Shown piece after piece: positions 9,271 through 17,459 of a DNA stretch of 64,000 bases. The notes below the pieces were generated by a model. It did no database searches. It saw only the letters and a program-made list of their open reading frames with translations, and was not told where the DNA came from. Position numbers and translations under genes: made by a program. Within the stretch, counting starts at the first letter, position 1. Each line of letters starts with the position of its first letter. The DNA lies in the NCBI GenBank assembly GCA_016938135.1, contig JAFGVD010000015.1, positions 1 through 64,000 on the forward strand, given 5' to 3'. The stretch comes from Coriobacteriia bacterium (GTDB lineage Bacteria; Actinomycetota; Coriobacteriia; Anaerosomatales; Anaerosomataceae).

Positions 9271-11175
9271 CTAGACCCCTTTCACAACGATCCACAGCAT
9301 GAGCGCCACAAGCACACCCACGACAAGTCCCTGATAGGTCTGCACGCGACCGACCTGCAGTCTGCGTACGCGGCCTCCGGCGCTCTTCACGAGCTGACCC
9401 AGGCCGTTCACCGCACCATCCACAACGCTCGCGTCAAACCGCCAGCCTACCGCGGCTAGCGCGCGCCAGCTCCGGCCCGCTCCATTCACGACCCCGTCGA
9501 TCACATTGGAATCGAAGCGCCCAAGCCAGGCCGCATGGCGCTGGTACGGACGGACGATGAAGTACTCGTAGGTCAGATCGAGATACAGCTTGTTGACCAG
9601 CGCACCGTACACGTAGTCGACGCGCTGCTTGATTGCCCGCGTGTTGATGACCTTGGTCCGGCGTCCGTACATGAACCAGCCCAGCAACAGGCCTGAGGCG
9701 GCAACCGCGCTGGAGCCCAGCGCCATGCCCAGGGCAGGCCATTCACCCTCGTGACCGAGGAAGTGCGCGAACGCGGGGCTCGCGAAGCCGACCACCACCG
9801 TTACCGCCGCCAGAACACCCATCGGTATGAGCATCTCGTTGTGCGCCTCATGAAGGTCCGAGGTCTGCTGTGGCCCTATGAAGACCCGGAACCACAGGCG
9901 CGCCACGTAATAAGCGGTGACGAACGCGGCCAGCAGCGAGATGGCCAGTGCGACGTAGTGTCCCTCGTGCAGCAGGACGGTGAGTATCTCGTCTTTGCTC
10001 CAGAAGCCCGAGAACGGGAACACTCCCGCCAACGCCAGCGAGCCGATGGTGAAGGTCACCGTGGTCACCTTCAGATGCTTGCCCAGGCCCCCCATCTCGC
10101 GCATGTCCTGGGTATGTGCGGCATGGATGATAACGCCGGCGCCCAGAAACAGCAGCGACTTGAAGAACGCATGTGTGACCAGGTGGAACATGCCTGCGAC
10201 CAGCCCGCCCGCTCCCAGCGCGACGAACATGTAGCCCAGCTGGCTGATAGTGGAGTACGCCAGCACCTTCTTGATGTCATGCTGCACCGAGGCGAGCAGG
10301 CCTGCGGCAAGCGCGGTGACCGACCCCACGATGAGCGTCACCGTGAGCGCTACCCCGCTGGCCTCGAAGATGGGCAGAGCACGCGCCACCAGGTAGACAC
10401 CCGCCGCGACCATCGTGGCCGCGTGGATGAGCGCCGAAGCGGGTGTGGGACCCGCCATCGCATCAGGCAGCCACACGTGCAACGGGAACTGCGCGGACTT
10501 GCCCATCGCCCCGAACAAGAACAGAAGGGCGATGGCCGTGGCCGTCTGCGGAGCCCACTCCATGCCATGCAGCACGGTGGCGAAGTCGAAGGTGCCCGCC
10601 GTGTTGAACATCACCAGCAGGCCGATGGCAAAGCCTATATCACCCACGCGGGTGGTCAGAAACGCCTTGAGCGACGCCTTGCGCGGCGCCTCCTGCTCGT
10701 GCCAGAAGCCGATAAGCAGGTAGCTGCACAGGCCCATGACCTCCCACGCGGCATACAGCTGCAAGAAGTTGTCCGAGAGGACCAGCGTGAGCATCGCCGC
10801 CGTGAACAGCGACAGCACAGCGTAGTACCAGCCGATGCGCTCGTCCCGGTGCATATAGCCTATCGAGTAGACCTGCACGCACAGACTCACAAGGGTCACG
10901 ACCAACAGCATGCTGGCCGAGATGGGATCGAGCAGAAGCCCCGCGCCCAGGACCGCATCGCCGACATGCGCGAACGGGACGAAAGCGTGATAGGCCGCTT
11001 CGGCCTCATGGCCTCCGGGCAACGTGGCGACAAACGCCACGATCGAGAGCAGAAAGGAGAGCGCCACAGCGCCCACCGAGACAGCGATGGCGCCGTTGCG
11101 CAACCGTCGGGATAGAGGTGCAAGCACCGCAAAGGCCGCGGCCGGAAGGAGCGGTATGGCAAGTACGTATCCCAT
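9271..11175 (-). CDS. nuoL: NADH-quinone oxidoreductase subunit L
   Basis: The largest antiporter-like subunit of complex I, 634 aa. The core has MHRDERIGWYYAVLSLF, LQLYAAWEVMGLCSYLLIGFW, KSAQFPLHVWLPDAMAGPTPASALIHAATM and LAYSTISQLGYMF. The C-terminal extension (residues about 520-634) contains the long amphipathic helix region and a last membrane helix ending WIVVKGV. It starts one base after the nuoK stop. Confidence 0.97.
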   Translation of the reverse strand: MGYVLAIPLLPAAAFAVLAPLSRRLRNGAIAVSVGAVALSFLLSIVAFVATLPGGHEAEAAYHAFVPFAHVGDAVLGAGLLLDPISASMLLVVTLVSLCVQVYSIGYMHRDERIGWYYAVLSLFTAAMLTLVLSDNFLQLYAAWEVMGLCSYLLIGFWHEQEAPRKASLKAFLTTRVGDIGFAIGLLVMFNTAGTFDFATVLHGMEWAPQTATAIALLFLFGAMGKSAQFPLHVWLPDAMAGPTPASALIHAATMVAAGVYLVARALPIFEASGVALTVTLIVGSVTALAAGLLASVQHDIKKVLAYSTISQLGYMFVALGAGGLVAGMFHLVTHAFFKSLLFLGAGVIIHAAHTQDMREMGGLGKHLKVTTVTFTIGSLALAGVFPFSGFWSKDEILTVLLHEGHYVALAISLLAAFVTAYYVARLWFRVFIGPQQTSDLHEAHNEMLIPMGVLAAVTVVVGFASPAFAHFLGHEGEWPALGMALGSSAVAASGLLLGWFMYGRRTKVINTRAIKQRVDYVYGALVNKLYLDLTYEYFIVRPYQRHAAWLGRFDSNVIDGVVNGAGRSWRALAAVGWRFDASVVDGAVNGLGQLVKSAGGRVRRLQVGRVQTYQGLVVGVLVALMLWIVVKGV

Positions 11176-11176
11176 G

Positions 11177-11488
11177 CTAGCCCTTCAGCTCCTGCATCGC
11201 GTCCAGCTCCACAGTCTTGCGCAAGCGGTAGATAGCAAGTACAAGCGCCAGGCCGAGTCCTATCTCGGCGGCCGAGACGACCATGGAGAACACCGCGAAC
11301 ATCTGACCGGTCATGAGAGCCGGCGTCCGATAGTGGGAGAAGGCGACAAGGTTGATATTCACGGCATTGGCCATGAGCTCCAGACACATGAGCGTCATGA
11401 TGGTGCTCTTGCGGCTGAGCACGCCGTAGAGCCCCAGACTGAACAGCACTGCGGCAAGCGCCATGAAGTGAAGAGGGCCTACGCTCAT
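11177..11488 (-). CDS. nuoK: NADH-quinone oxidoreductase subunit K
   Basis: Small membrane subunit of complex I, 103 aa with three helices. The conserved glutamates for proton transfer are in MTLMCLELMANAVNINLVAFS and VSAAEIGLGLALVLAIYR. The start is the ATG at 11488, which overlaps the nuoJ stop as ATGA. The longer track ORF to 11575 lies inside nuoJ. Confidence 0.96.
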   Translation of the reverse strand: MSVGPLHFMALAAVLFSLGLYGVLSRKSTIMTLMCLELMANAVNINLVAFSHYRTPALMTGQMFAVFSMVVSAAEIGLGLALVLAIYRLRKTVELDAMQELKG

Positions 11489-11988
11489 CGGCCATCCCCG
11501 CCTTTCGACCACCACACGGCGCCTACGAGCGCCGCTAGCAACACCAAAGACGCGACCTCGAACGGGAGCATCCATGTGGTGAACATCTCCCGGCCGAAGT
11601 CAGCGACGCCGGGGACCTTCTCGGGCATCTCGGCGATCACCGGAACAAAGCGGGTGATAGCCATATAGAGTGCGCCAAGGAAGAGCGCCGCGATGATCGT
11701 CCCAGCCCAGCTGGGCTCATACGGACGGATGGCGTCCTCGCGGCGGCGCAACGTCAACATGATCACAAAGAGCACGAGCACCGAGACGGCGCCCGCGTAG
11801 ACGAGCACCTGCACCAGCGCAAGGAACTCGGCAGAGAGCAACAGGTACAGGCCTGCAGTGGCGACCATGATCTCCAGCAGCCAGAAGGCCGCATGCACGA
11901 CGTTGCGCGTGGAGAGCATCATCACAGCGCCGCCGATGGTGGCGAATGCGAGTATGAGGAACATGACCGGACTCACGGTCTCAGACAT
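11485..11988 (-). CDS. nuoJ: NADH-quinone oxidoreductase subunit J
   Basis: Membrane subunit of complex I, 167 aa with five helices. The family signature NVVHAAFWLLE is followed by FLALVQVLVYAGAVSVLVLFVIML, which holds the pi-bulge helix. The start is the ATG at 11988 (MSETVSP) with AAGGGGGAGAGG just upstream. It overlaps the end of nuoI by eight bases. Confidence 0.95.
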   Translation of the reverse strand: MSETVSPVMFLILAFATIGGAVMMLSTRNVVHAAFWLLEIMVATAGLYLLLSAEFLALVQVLVYAGAVSVLVLFVIMLTLRRREDAIRPYEPSWAGTIIAALFLGALYMAITRFVPVIAEMPEKVPGVADFGREMFTTWMLPFEVASLVLLAALVGAVWWSKGGDGR

Positions 11989-12439
11989 CCTCTCCCCCTT
12001 TCGCGGCCGCCTTGGCCTCGCGATGCCTCGCTGCCGAAGCTGCGTCCACATCCTCGATCAGCGACCGGGTCAGCTGCGAGGCATCTGTGACCGCAAGCTC
12101 GTACTCGTGCGTCATCTCGATAGCATCGAACGGGCACGCCTCAACGCACAGGCCGCACATCATGCATGCGCCTATCTCATAGTCGAAGCGCTTGATGTGC
12201 TTGGTCTTGTCCTCGCGGGTCTCAACGTCGAGCGACAGGATGTTATCGGGGCAGACACGCACACAGGTCATGCATGCGGTGCACTTGGGCGAACCGTCCT
12301 CGAAGGACCTAGGACCCACCGCCCAGCGAGCGCGCTCCGGGAGTTCGAGCTTCTCGTAGGGATACTGCACGGTGATAGGTCCCCGCAGCATGTTGCGGAA
12401 CGTTATACGCAGTCCGTTCAGCAGTCCAAGACCCCACAT
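11981..12439 (-). CDS. nuoI: NADH-quinone oxidoreductase subunit I (2 x 4Fe-4S ferredoxin)
   Basis: Peripheral-arm subunit carrying clusters N6a and N6b, 152 aa. Two ferredoxin motifs, CTACMTCVRVCP and CMMCGLCVEACP, flank about 25 residues. The N-terminal region with TVQYPYEKLELPERAR is the conserved amphipathic part that docks on NuoH. In an enzyme without NuoEFG, NuoI and its surroundings are where an alternative donor such as ferredoxin would deliver electrons. It starts one base after nuoH. Confidence 0.96.
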   Translation of the reverse strand: MWGLGLLNGLRITFRNMLRGPITVQYPYEKLELPERARWAVGPRSFEDGSPKCTACMTCVRVCPDNILSLDVETREDKTKHIKRFDYEIGACMMCGLCVEACPFDAIEMTHEYELAVTDASQLTRSLIEDVDAASAARHREAKAAAKGGEDV

Positions 12440-12440
12440 G

Positions 12441-13442
12441 TCAGCCCACCACCTTCACGAACAGGCCGGTGAGCATGATGAGCACCAACGACACGGGGAT
12501 GAGGCGCTTCCAGCCCAACTCCATCAGCTGGTCGATGCGCACACGCGGGAAGGTTCCCCGGATCCACATCATGACCGCAATGCCGATGTAGGCCTTGGCA
12601 ATGAAGATGACCGGCCCGAAAGCGTGGTTCATCTCGGCTGGAATCCAGGGAAGCGTCCAGCCGCCGAAGAAGAGCGTGACGCCAAGCGCCGACATGATGA
12701 ACTGATTGCTGAACTCCGAAAGGAACAGAAGACCGAACTTCATGGCCGAGTACTCGGTGGCGAACCCGGCGACGATCTCCGACTCGCCTTCGGACATATC
12801 GAAGGGCGTCTGATTGATCTCCACCAGGCCCGCGATCATGAACACCAGCAGCGTGGGCCACATGAGCGGATTGAGGGCGAACCACCCGGGTATGAAGCCC
12901 AGCCAGTAGCCCTGTTGCGCCTCGACGATCCCGCCGAGGTTCATCGTTCCGGCAACCAGCACGACCGGGAGCACGGAGAGCAGCAACGGCACCTCGTAGG
13001 CTATCTGCTGTGCGGCGGCACGCATGCCTCCAAGCAGCGACCACTTGTTGGCCGAGGCCCATCCAGCCATCAGGATGCCGATAGGCACCAACGACAGGAC
13101 CGCGAACGTGTAGAGCAGTCCGGTGTCCAGGTCGACGATGCGCCAGGTGTTCGAGAACGGCAGGGCGGCGTAAGCCATGAGCGAAGGCACGAACACCACG
13201 GCGGGCGCGATGCGGAACAACCACCGATCGACCGCGCGCGGGGTGACATCCTCTTTGGTCAGCAGCTTGAGGACGTCCATGAGCGTCTGCATCGTGCCCT
13301 TCCAGCCCACGTGCATCGGCCCGAGGCGGATATGCAGGTGACCCAGGACCTTGCGCAGCATATAGATCATCACCACGCCGTTGACCAGCATGATCCCCAG
13401 AGCTGCGAAGAACTTGAGTACGGCGGACAATACAGGGCTCAT
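12441..13442 (-). CDS. nuoH: NADH-quinone oxidoreductase subunit H
   Basis: Membrane subunit forming the quinone chamber with NuoB and NuoD, 333 aa with eight or nine helices. Conserved segments are RLGPMHVGWKGTMQTLMDVLKLL, EVPLLLSVLPV, NQTPFDMSEGESEIVAGFATEYS and WIRGTFPRVRIDQLMELGWKRLIP. The ATG overlaps the nuoD stop as ATGA. Confidence 0.97.
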   Translation of the reverse strand: MSPVLSAVLKFFAALGIMLVNGVVMIYMLRKVLGHLHIRLGPMHVGWKGTMQTLMDVLKLLTKEDVTPRAVDRWLFRIAPAVVFVPSLMAYAALPFSNTWRIVDLDTGLLYTFAVLSLVPIGILMAGWASANKWSLLGGMRAAAQQIAYEVPLLLSVLPVVLVAGTMNLGGIVEAQQGYWLGFIPGWFALNPLMWPTLLVFMIAGLVEINQTPFDMSEGESEIVAGFATEYSAMKFGLLFLSEFSNQFIMSALGVTLFFGGWTLPWIPAEMNHAFGPVIFIAKAYIGIAVMMWIRGTFPRVRIDQLMELGWKRLIPVSLVLIMLTGLFVKVVG

Positions 13443-14644
13443 CGGTCGATCTCCCCCAGCATGACGTCGGTGGAGCCGATCATCATGACCACGTCCGCAA
13501 GCAGATGTCCGGGCAGCACGTCCTCAAGCGCCTGCAGCGCATAAAGCGACGGACCGTGGTAGTGCATGCGGTAAGGCTTGTCGGTGCCGTCGGAGACCAG
13601 GTGTACACCGGTCTCGCCGCGCGAGGACTCCACGCTGGCGTAGACCTCCCCTTCGGAGGGACGGATGACCTTGGGCATCTTGGCGGTATGCTCGCCCTCG
13701 GGCATACCCTCCATGAGCTGCCTGATCATTCGCGCGGACTCGCGCATCTCGCCCATGCGGACGGTGTAGCGGTCCCACGCATCGCCCGTGCTGCCCAGCG
13801 GCACCTCAAAATCAAGCTCAGGGTATGCGGCATAAGGGATCTGCTTGCGCACATCGAAGTCGACGCCCGCAGCACGCAGGTTGGCGCCGGTCAGCCCGAA
13901 TGCGAGCGCCTTCTCGCGTCCGATGACACCGATGCCTTTGACACGGTGCTGGAAGATCTCGTTGCCGCCCAGGAGCTGATCGTACTCTTCAAGGTAGGTG
14001 TCGAAGGTATCCGTGAACGCCTTGATCTTCGTGTCCACGCCCACGGGAAGATCCGCGAGCACTCCTCCGGGGCGGACGTAGTTGAACATCATCCGCTGGC
14101 CGGTGATGGCCTCGAGGATATCGAGGAGCGCCTCACGTTCACGCATCGCGTACAGGAACTGGCCCATGGCTCCGGTATCCAGACCGAAGGTGCCGTACCA
14201 GACAAGGTGGCTTCCCAGACGGTTGAGCTCCGAGGTGAGTGAGCGCAGCCAATGCGCCTTGCGCGGGACCTCGACCTCCATGAGCTTCTCGGCAGCCATC
14301 GCGAACGCCAGCTCCCCGTGGATGCCGGACACATAGTCGCCGCGGTCCATGAGCGTGCCCACAGCATCGTAGCGACGATGCTCCGCCAGCTTCTCGATGC
14401 CTCTATGCAGGTAGCCGATGGATGCCTCGGCAGCGATGACTTCCTCGCCATCCACCTCGACGAGCATGCGCAAGACGCCATGCGTAGAGGGATGCTGCGG
14501 ACCCATGTTGATGATGAGGTGCTCGGTGGTGAGTCCGTCCACGCCTTCCGGCGCACGTCGGATCCCTGCCGGAGGCTCACCGGGACTGTGCAGCCCTTCG
14601 CCGAGAAGCCCGACGCCTGTCACATCCATTCGCGGGTCTGTCAC
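13439..14644 (-). CDS. nuoD: NADH-quinone oxidoreductase subunit D (49 kDa)
   Basis: Quinone-site subunit related to [NiFe]-hydrogenase large subunits, 401 aa from the GTG at 14644. That GTG overlaps the nuoC stop as GTGA; the longer track start at 14812 lies inside nuoC. Signatures are INMGPQHPSTHGVLRMLVEV, IGYLHRGIEKLAEHR and DRGDYVSG, with the C-terminus MIGSTDVMLGEIDR. The usual hydrogenase Ni-binding cysteines are absent, as expected for NuoD. Confidence 0.96.
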   Translation of the reverse strand: MTDPRMDVTGVGLLGEGLHSPGEPPAGIRRAPEGVDGLTTEHLIINMGPQHPSTHGVLRMLVEVDGEEVIAAEASIGYLHRGIEKLAEHRRYDAVGTLMDRGDYVSGIHGELAFAMAAEKLMEVEVPRKAHWLRSLTSELNRLGSHLVWYGTFGLDTGAMGQFLYAMREREALLDILEAITGQRMMFNYVRPGGVLADLPVGVDTKIKAFTDTFDTYLEEYDQLLGGNEIFQHRVKGIGVIGREKALAFGLTGANLRAAGVDFDVRKQIPYAAYPELDFEVPLGSTGDAWDRYTVRMGEMRESARMIRQLMEGMPEGEHTAKMPKVIRPSEGEVYASVESSRGETGVHLVSDGTDKPYRMHYHGPSLYALQALEDVLPGHLLADVVMMIGSTDVMLGEIDR

Positions 14645-15096
14645 GGGCGACGCACCTCCTCGTGCGTGCGAATCGGCTGGTCTTTGCGCAACAACGGCGC
14701 AACGCCCTCGGTGGTGAGAAGGCGCTTGGGATTGGGATGGCCCGAGAGAGTCAGGCCGAAGAGTTCGGCCGTCTCGCGTTCGGGCATCAGTGCCGCAGGA
14801 TACAGGTTCCACACCGAGGCCATCTCCGCATCGTAAGGGAGCGTGGTCTTCACGAAGACCTCATGTCCTGCGCTGTAGCTTCTCAGCCTGTACGTCAGTT
14901 CGATACTGGATCCGGTGTCGATGCCATCAAAGTCCACGAGTGACTCGTACCCTTCGGCCAGCAGCGCCGCAAGCGCGTCTATGACCACGCTGATCTGCGT
15001 GCGCACCACAAGACCGAGGGTCGTCTCGGCGACCTCGGCATCATGCGCTCCGCCAGTGGCGAGCGTGCTCTTAACTGTTTGCGCGTCGGGCAGCAA
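14641..15096 (-). CDS. nuoC: NADH-quinone oxidoreductase subunit C (30 kDa)
   Basis: Peripheral-arm subunit, 151 aa. The first half is family-typical but variable ([21 protein letters not shown]). The conserved part is [33 protein letters not shown]. The C-terminus is short and nuoD begins at its stop codon, so C and D are separate here and not fused. Confidence 0.92.
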   Translation of the reverse strand: MLPDAQTVKSTLATGGAHDAEVAETTLGLVVRTQISVVIDALAALLAEGYESLVDFDGIDTGSSIELTYRLRSYSAGHEVFVKTTLPYDAEMASVWNLYPAALMPERETAELFGLTLSGHPNPKRLLTTEGVAPLLRKDQPIRTHEEVRRP

Positions 15097-15574
15097 GGCG
15101 CTCCTCCGTCTGTGCGGCTATCTTCTTCTGCAGTTGGATGAACCCGTACTGGACCGACTCCGGCCGAGGAGGACAGCCGGGGATGTAGACATCCACCGGG
15201 ATGATCTGGTCCACACCGAGAACGACGTTGGGATACTCGCGGAACGGGCCGCCCGTGCATGCGCAGGCGCCCATGGCCACAACCCACTTGGGCTCCGGCA
15301 TCTGGTCGTAAAGACGCCTCACGGTCTGGGCCATCTTGTGGTTCACGGTACCGGCCACGATCATGACATCGGTCTGGCGCGGAGAGTTACGGAAGAACAC
15401 GCCCATGCGGTCGAAGTCGAAACGCGGGCCGGATGCACTCATGAGACCCTCGATGGCACAGCATGCGATACCGAAAGCGAGATACCACAGGCTGTTGCGG
15501 CGTGCGTAGTCAAAGAGCTGCTCACTGCGGATGAAGGCGAGAGAGTTCTCACCGGTGAAGCGCTCTATCGCCAT
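15071..15574 (-). CDS. nuoB: NADH-quinone oxidoreductase subunit B
   Basis: Subunit carrying the terminal cluster N2, 167 aa from the ATG at 15574 ([10 protein letters not shown]). The N2 ligands are visible as the tandem cysteine in [12 protein letters not shown], then [10 protein letters not shown] and [10 protein letters not shown]. It overlaps the nuoA stop by ten bases and the nuoC start by about 25 bases. The longer track start lies inside nuoA. Confidence 0.97.
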   Translation of the reverse strand: MAIERFTGENSLAFIRSEQLFDYARRNSLWYLAFGIACCAIEGLMSASGPRFDFDRMGVFFRNSPRQTDVMIVAGTVNHKMAQTVRRLYDQMPEPKWVVAMGACACTGGPFREYPNVVLGVDQIIPVDVYIPGCPPRPESVQYGFIQLQKKIAAQTEERLAARRANS

Positions 15575-15930
15575 CGGAGCGCCCCTTCCTTCCAGGCATA
15601 TGCCAGGCCCGCAGCAAGGATACCTATGAACACGAACATCTCCACGACAATGAAGATCCCCATCTGTCCGAAAGCCGCGGCCCAGGGGTACAGGAACACC
15701 GTCTCGATATCGAAGACGACGAACAGCAGCGCGTACACGTAGTACCCCACACGGAACTGAACCCATGGCGGGCCCACCGGCTCGCTGCCACATTCGTACG
15801 TGGAGAGCTTGGCCTCATCGTGCTTCGAACGAGCCAGGAGATGTGACGCCGAAAGAGTCGCGATTACGAAGAAGACGCCCACGAAGATGAAGGTGGCGAG
15901 CACGACGTGGTCCGCAGACACAGAGTGCAT
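15565..15930 (-). CDS. nuoA: NADH-quinone oxidoreductase subunit A
   Basis: Small membrane subunit of complex I, 121 aa with three helices. The signature is [40 protein letters not shown]-like. The start is the ATG at 15930, seven bases after GGAGG. It is the first gene of the operon nuoABCDHIJKLMN. No nuoE, nuoF or nuoG occurs between nuoD and nuoH, where they usually sit. Confidence 0.96.
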   Translation of the reverse strand: MHSVSADHVVLATFIFVGVFFVIATLSASHLLARSKHDEAKLSTYECGSEPVGPPWVQFRVGYYVYALLFVVFDIETVFLYPWAAAFGQMGIFIVVEMFVFIGILAAGLAYAWKEGALRWR

Positions 15931-16052
15931 CTTCAGCGTCCTCCTTCCACCGGTGTCGGTCATCAGGGGTGTAGCTACCGACCCATAGTATGACAACGCC
16001 CCCGCGGCGGCGAAGTGATACTGCCCGTCCGGGGGTGCAAGGTCGTGACAAC

Positions 16053-16066
16053 GTAACACGGGTTAC
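16053..16066. promoter_or_regulatory. Inverted repeat GTAAC-N4-GTTAC upstream of nuoA
   Basis: A perfect 5-bp inverted repeat with a 4-base spacer lies about 125 bases before nuoA, in the 15931-16140 intergenic region. The minus strand reads TTGTAACCCGTGTTACGT. Its geometry (dyad, N4 spacer) resembles Rex operators, but the half-site differs from TTGTGAA. I could not find a well-spaced promoter here, so a regulatory role is a guess. Confidence 0.3.
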
Positions 16067-16140
16067 AAGAACGGTGCAAGCCCCAGGGGGTATTTTGCAG
16101 AACGCGCCCGAACAGGCCGGGCACTGGCCCGGAATATGAA

Positions 16141-16166
16141 GAAAGGGCCCCGCATGGGACCCTTTC
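16141..16166 (-). terminator. Hairpin terminator after tRNA-Thr
   Basis: On the minus strand GAAAGGGTCCC and GGGGCCCTTTC pair as an 11-bp stem (one G-T) around ATGC, followed by TTCTTCAT. It starts ten bases after the tRNA 3' end and probably ends the mdh-ricT-tRNA transcript before the nuo promoter region. The T-tract is short. Confidence 0.7.
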
Positions 16167-16176
16167 GAACTCACTA

Positions 16177-16252
16177 TGGAGCCGACGAGCGGATTCGAAC
16201 CGCTGACCTGCGCATTACGAGTGCGCTGCTCTACCAGCTGAGCTACGTCGGC
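16177..16252 (-). tRNA. tRNA-Thr (anticodon CGT)
   Basis: The minus strand folds as a complete cloverleaf. The acceptor GCCGACG pairs with CGTCGGC. The D stem is GCTC/GAGC and the anticodon stem is GCGCA/TGCGC around loop CTCGTAA, giving anticodon CGT. The T arm is AGCGG-TTCGAAT-CCGCT. The 3' end is T followed by an encoded CCA (16177-16179). The 5' end lies one base from the ricT stop, so the tRNA is probably cut from the end of that mRNA or has a promoter inside ricT. Confidence 0.95.
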
Positions 16253-16253
16253 A

Positions 16254-17459
16254 CTACTCGGCCTTATCGGCCGGCTTTCCCTGTCCGCCACTTGACGGAC
16301 GACGCCTGCGACGGCGCCTCGACGTCGAGGGAGTACCCTCGCCGGCCGGTTTGGCCTCACCCTTCTCGCCGCCCTGTTTGGGCTGCGGCTTGGGCTGTCG
16401 TTTCTTCTGCTGCTTCTGCTGTCCTTGCTGCTGTCCCGACTTCTCGGCCTGTTGCGGCTGCTGAGACCCGGCCGCACTCCCGGGCCTACGCTTCCGCGAC
16501 CTGCGCGACCGACGACTCTTGGTCTCGCCTGTCTGACCCGATTCGACACTCTCGCTCTTGGGCGCCTTCGCGACCGGCTTGCTCAGCATGACCGGCTCCG
16601 GGAACTCCGGTTCCGGCGGCTTGATCGCGTCTGCTTTCAACTTGCACGGACAGCCCTTGCCTGCGCTGCAGTCCAGACCTTCCAACGGCACCGTGACCAT
16701 GGTGCCATCCGGAAGACGAAGCGTAACGGCTTCCTTGGGCGTATTCAAGGACAAGATCTTGCCAAGTCCGTCCGGTGTCTCCACCGGAGACCCGCATTTT
16801 GGTGCACGCTGCTTGAAGTCTTTGTATGCCTCATACTCGTAGCGCAGACAGCACATGAGTCTGCCACACAGCCCGCTGATTTTCAACGGGTTCAAAGGCA
16901 GGTCTTGTTCTTTTGCCATCCGGATCGAAACCGGCTGGAACTCACTGCCGAAACGCGTGCAGCAAAGCTGCTCGCCACAGTGTCCCAATCCGCCCACCAT
17001 ACGCGCTTCGTCGCGCACACCTATCTGGCGCATGTCGATGCGTGTATGGAACTCTGAAGCGAGTTCACGGACGAGATCGCGGAAGTCCACGCGCTCCTCG
17101 GCCACGAAGTAGAAGACCATCTTGGAGTCGTCGAACAGGTGCTCCACACCGATGGGCTTCATGTCGAGCTTGTGCTTAGCCACCAGGCGGCGGAACGCGT
17201 CCATCTCCCCGCGCAGGGCGTTATCGTAGCCTTCCACCCTGTCGAGGTCGTTTTGCGTCGCCACACGCAACACCGGCTTGAGCGTGCCCGGGACGGCGTC
17301 GGCCTCGACCTCGCGCGGGCCCATGACGACCTCGCCGAACTCCTGGCCTCGCTCGGTACTGACGATCACGTGATCGCCCTCTGCTGCAGACGTCGCAGCA
17401 GGGTCGAAGTAGAGTACCTTGCCCGCATAGGGCAGTTTGACTCCCACTACCGTGGGCAT
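16254..17459 (-). CDS. ricT: RicT/YaaT-like PSP1-domain protein with basic Gln-rich tail
   Basis: Homologue of B. subtilis RicT (YaaT), a PSP1 C-terminal domain protein that, with RicA and RicF, carries Fe-S clusters and supports mRNA processing. It is 401 aa. Residues about 1-275 form the conserved part, including GQEFGEVVMGPREV, the Cys-rich GGLGHCGEQLCCTRFG and SGLCGRLMCCLRYEYEAY, and a later CSAGKGCPCK. The last 120 residues are low-complexity (repeats of KKQ, RRSRRSRKRR, QPKPQ), probably disordered and nucleic-acid binding. The ATG overlaps the holB stop by 13 bases, after GGAGG. Confidence 0.88.
   Translation of the reverse strand: MPTVVGVKLPYAGKVLYFDPAATSAAEGDHVIVSTERGQEFGEVVMGPREVEADAVPGTLKPVLRVATQNDLDRVEGYDNALRGEMDAFRRLVAKHKLDMKPIGVEHLFDDSKMVFYFVAEERVDFRDLVRELASEFHTRIDMRQIGVRDEARMVGGLGHCGEQLCCTRFGSEFQPVSIRMAKEQDLPLNPLKISGLCGRLMCCLRYEYEAYKDFKQRAPKCGSPVETPDGLGKILSLNTPKEAVTLRLPDGTMVTVPLEGLDCSAGKGCPCKLKADAIKPPEPEFPEPVMLSKPVAKAPKSESVESGQTGETKSRRSRRSRKRRPGSAAGSQQPQQAEKSGQQQGQQKQQKKRQPKPQPKQGGEKGEAKPAGEGTPSTSRRRRRRRPSSGGQGKPADKAE

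Noticed and set aside
9751-11115. Plus-strand ORF of 454 aa opposite nuoL
   Set aside because: Antisense shadow of nuoL; the product is Arg/His/Gln-rich and lacks hydrophobic or catalytic motifs.
12372-13544. Plus-strand ORF of 390 aa opposite nuoH
   Set aside because: Antisense shadow covering nuoH and the ends of nuoI and nuoD; charged low-complexity product.
16320-16560. CTGCTG/TTG-rich stretch that looks repetitive
   Set aside because: It is the coding low-complexity tail of RicT, not a mobile or structural repeat.
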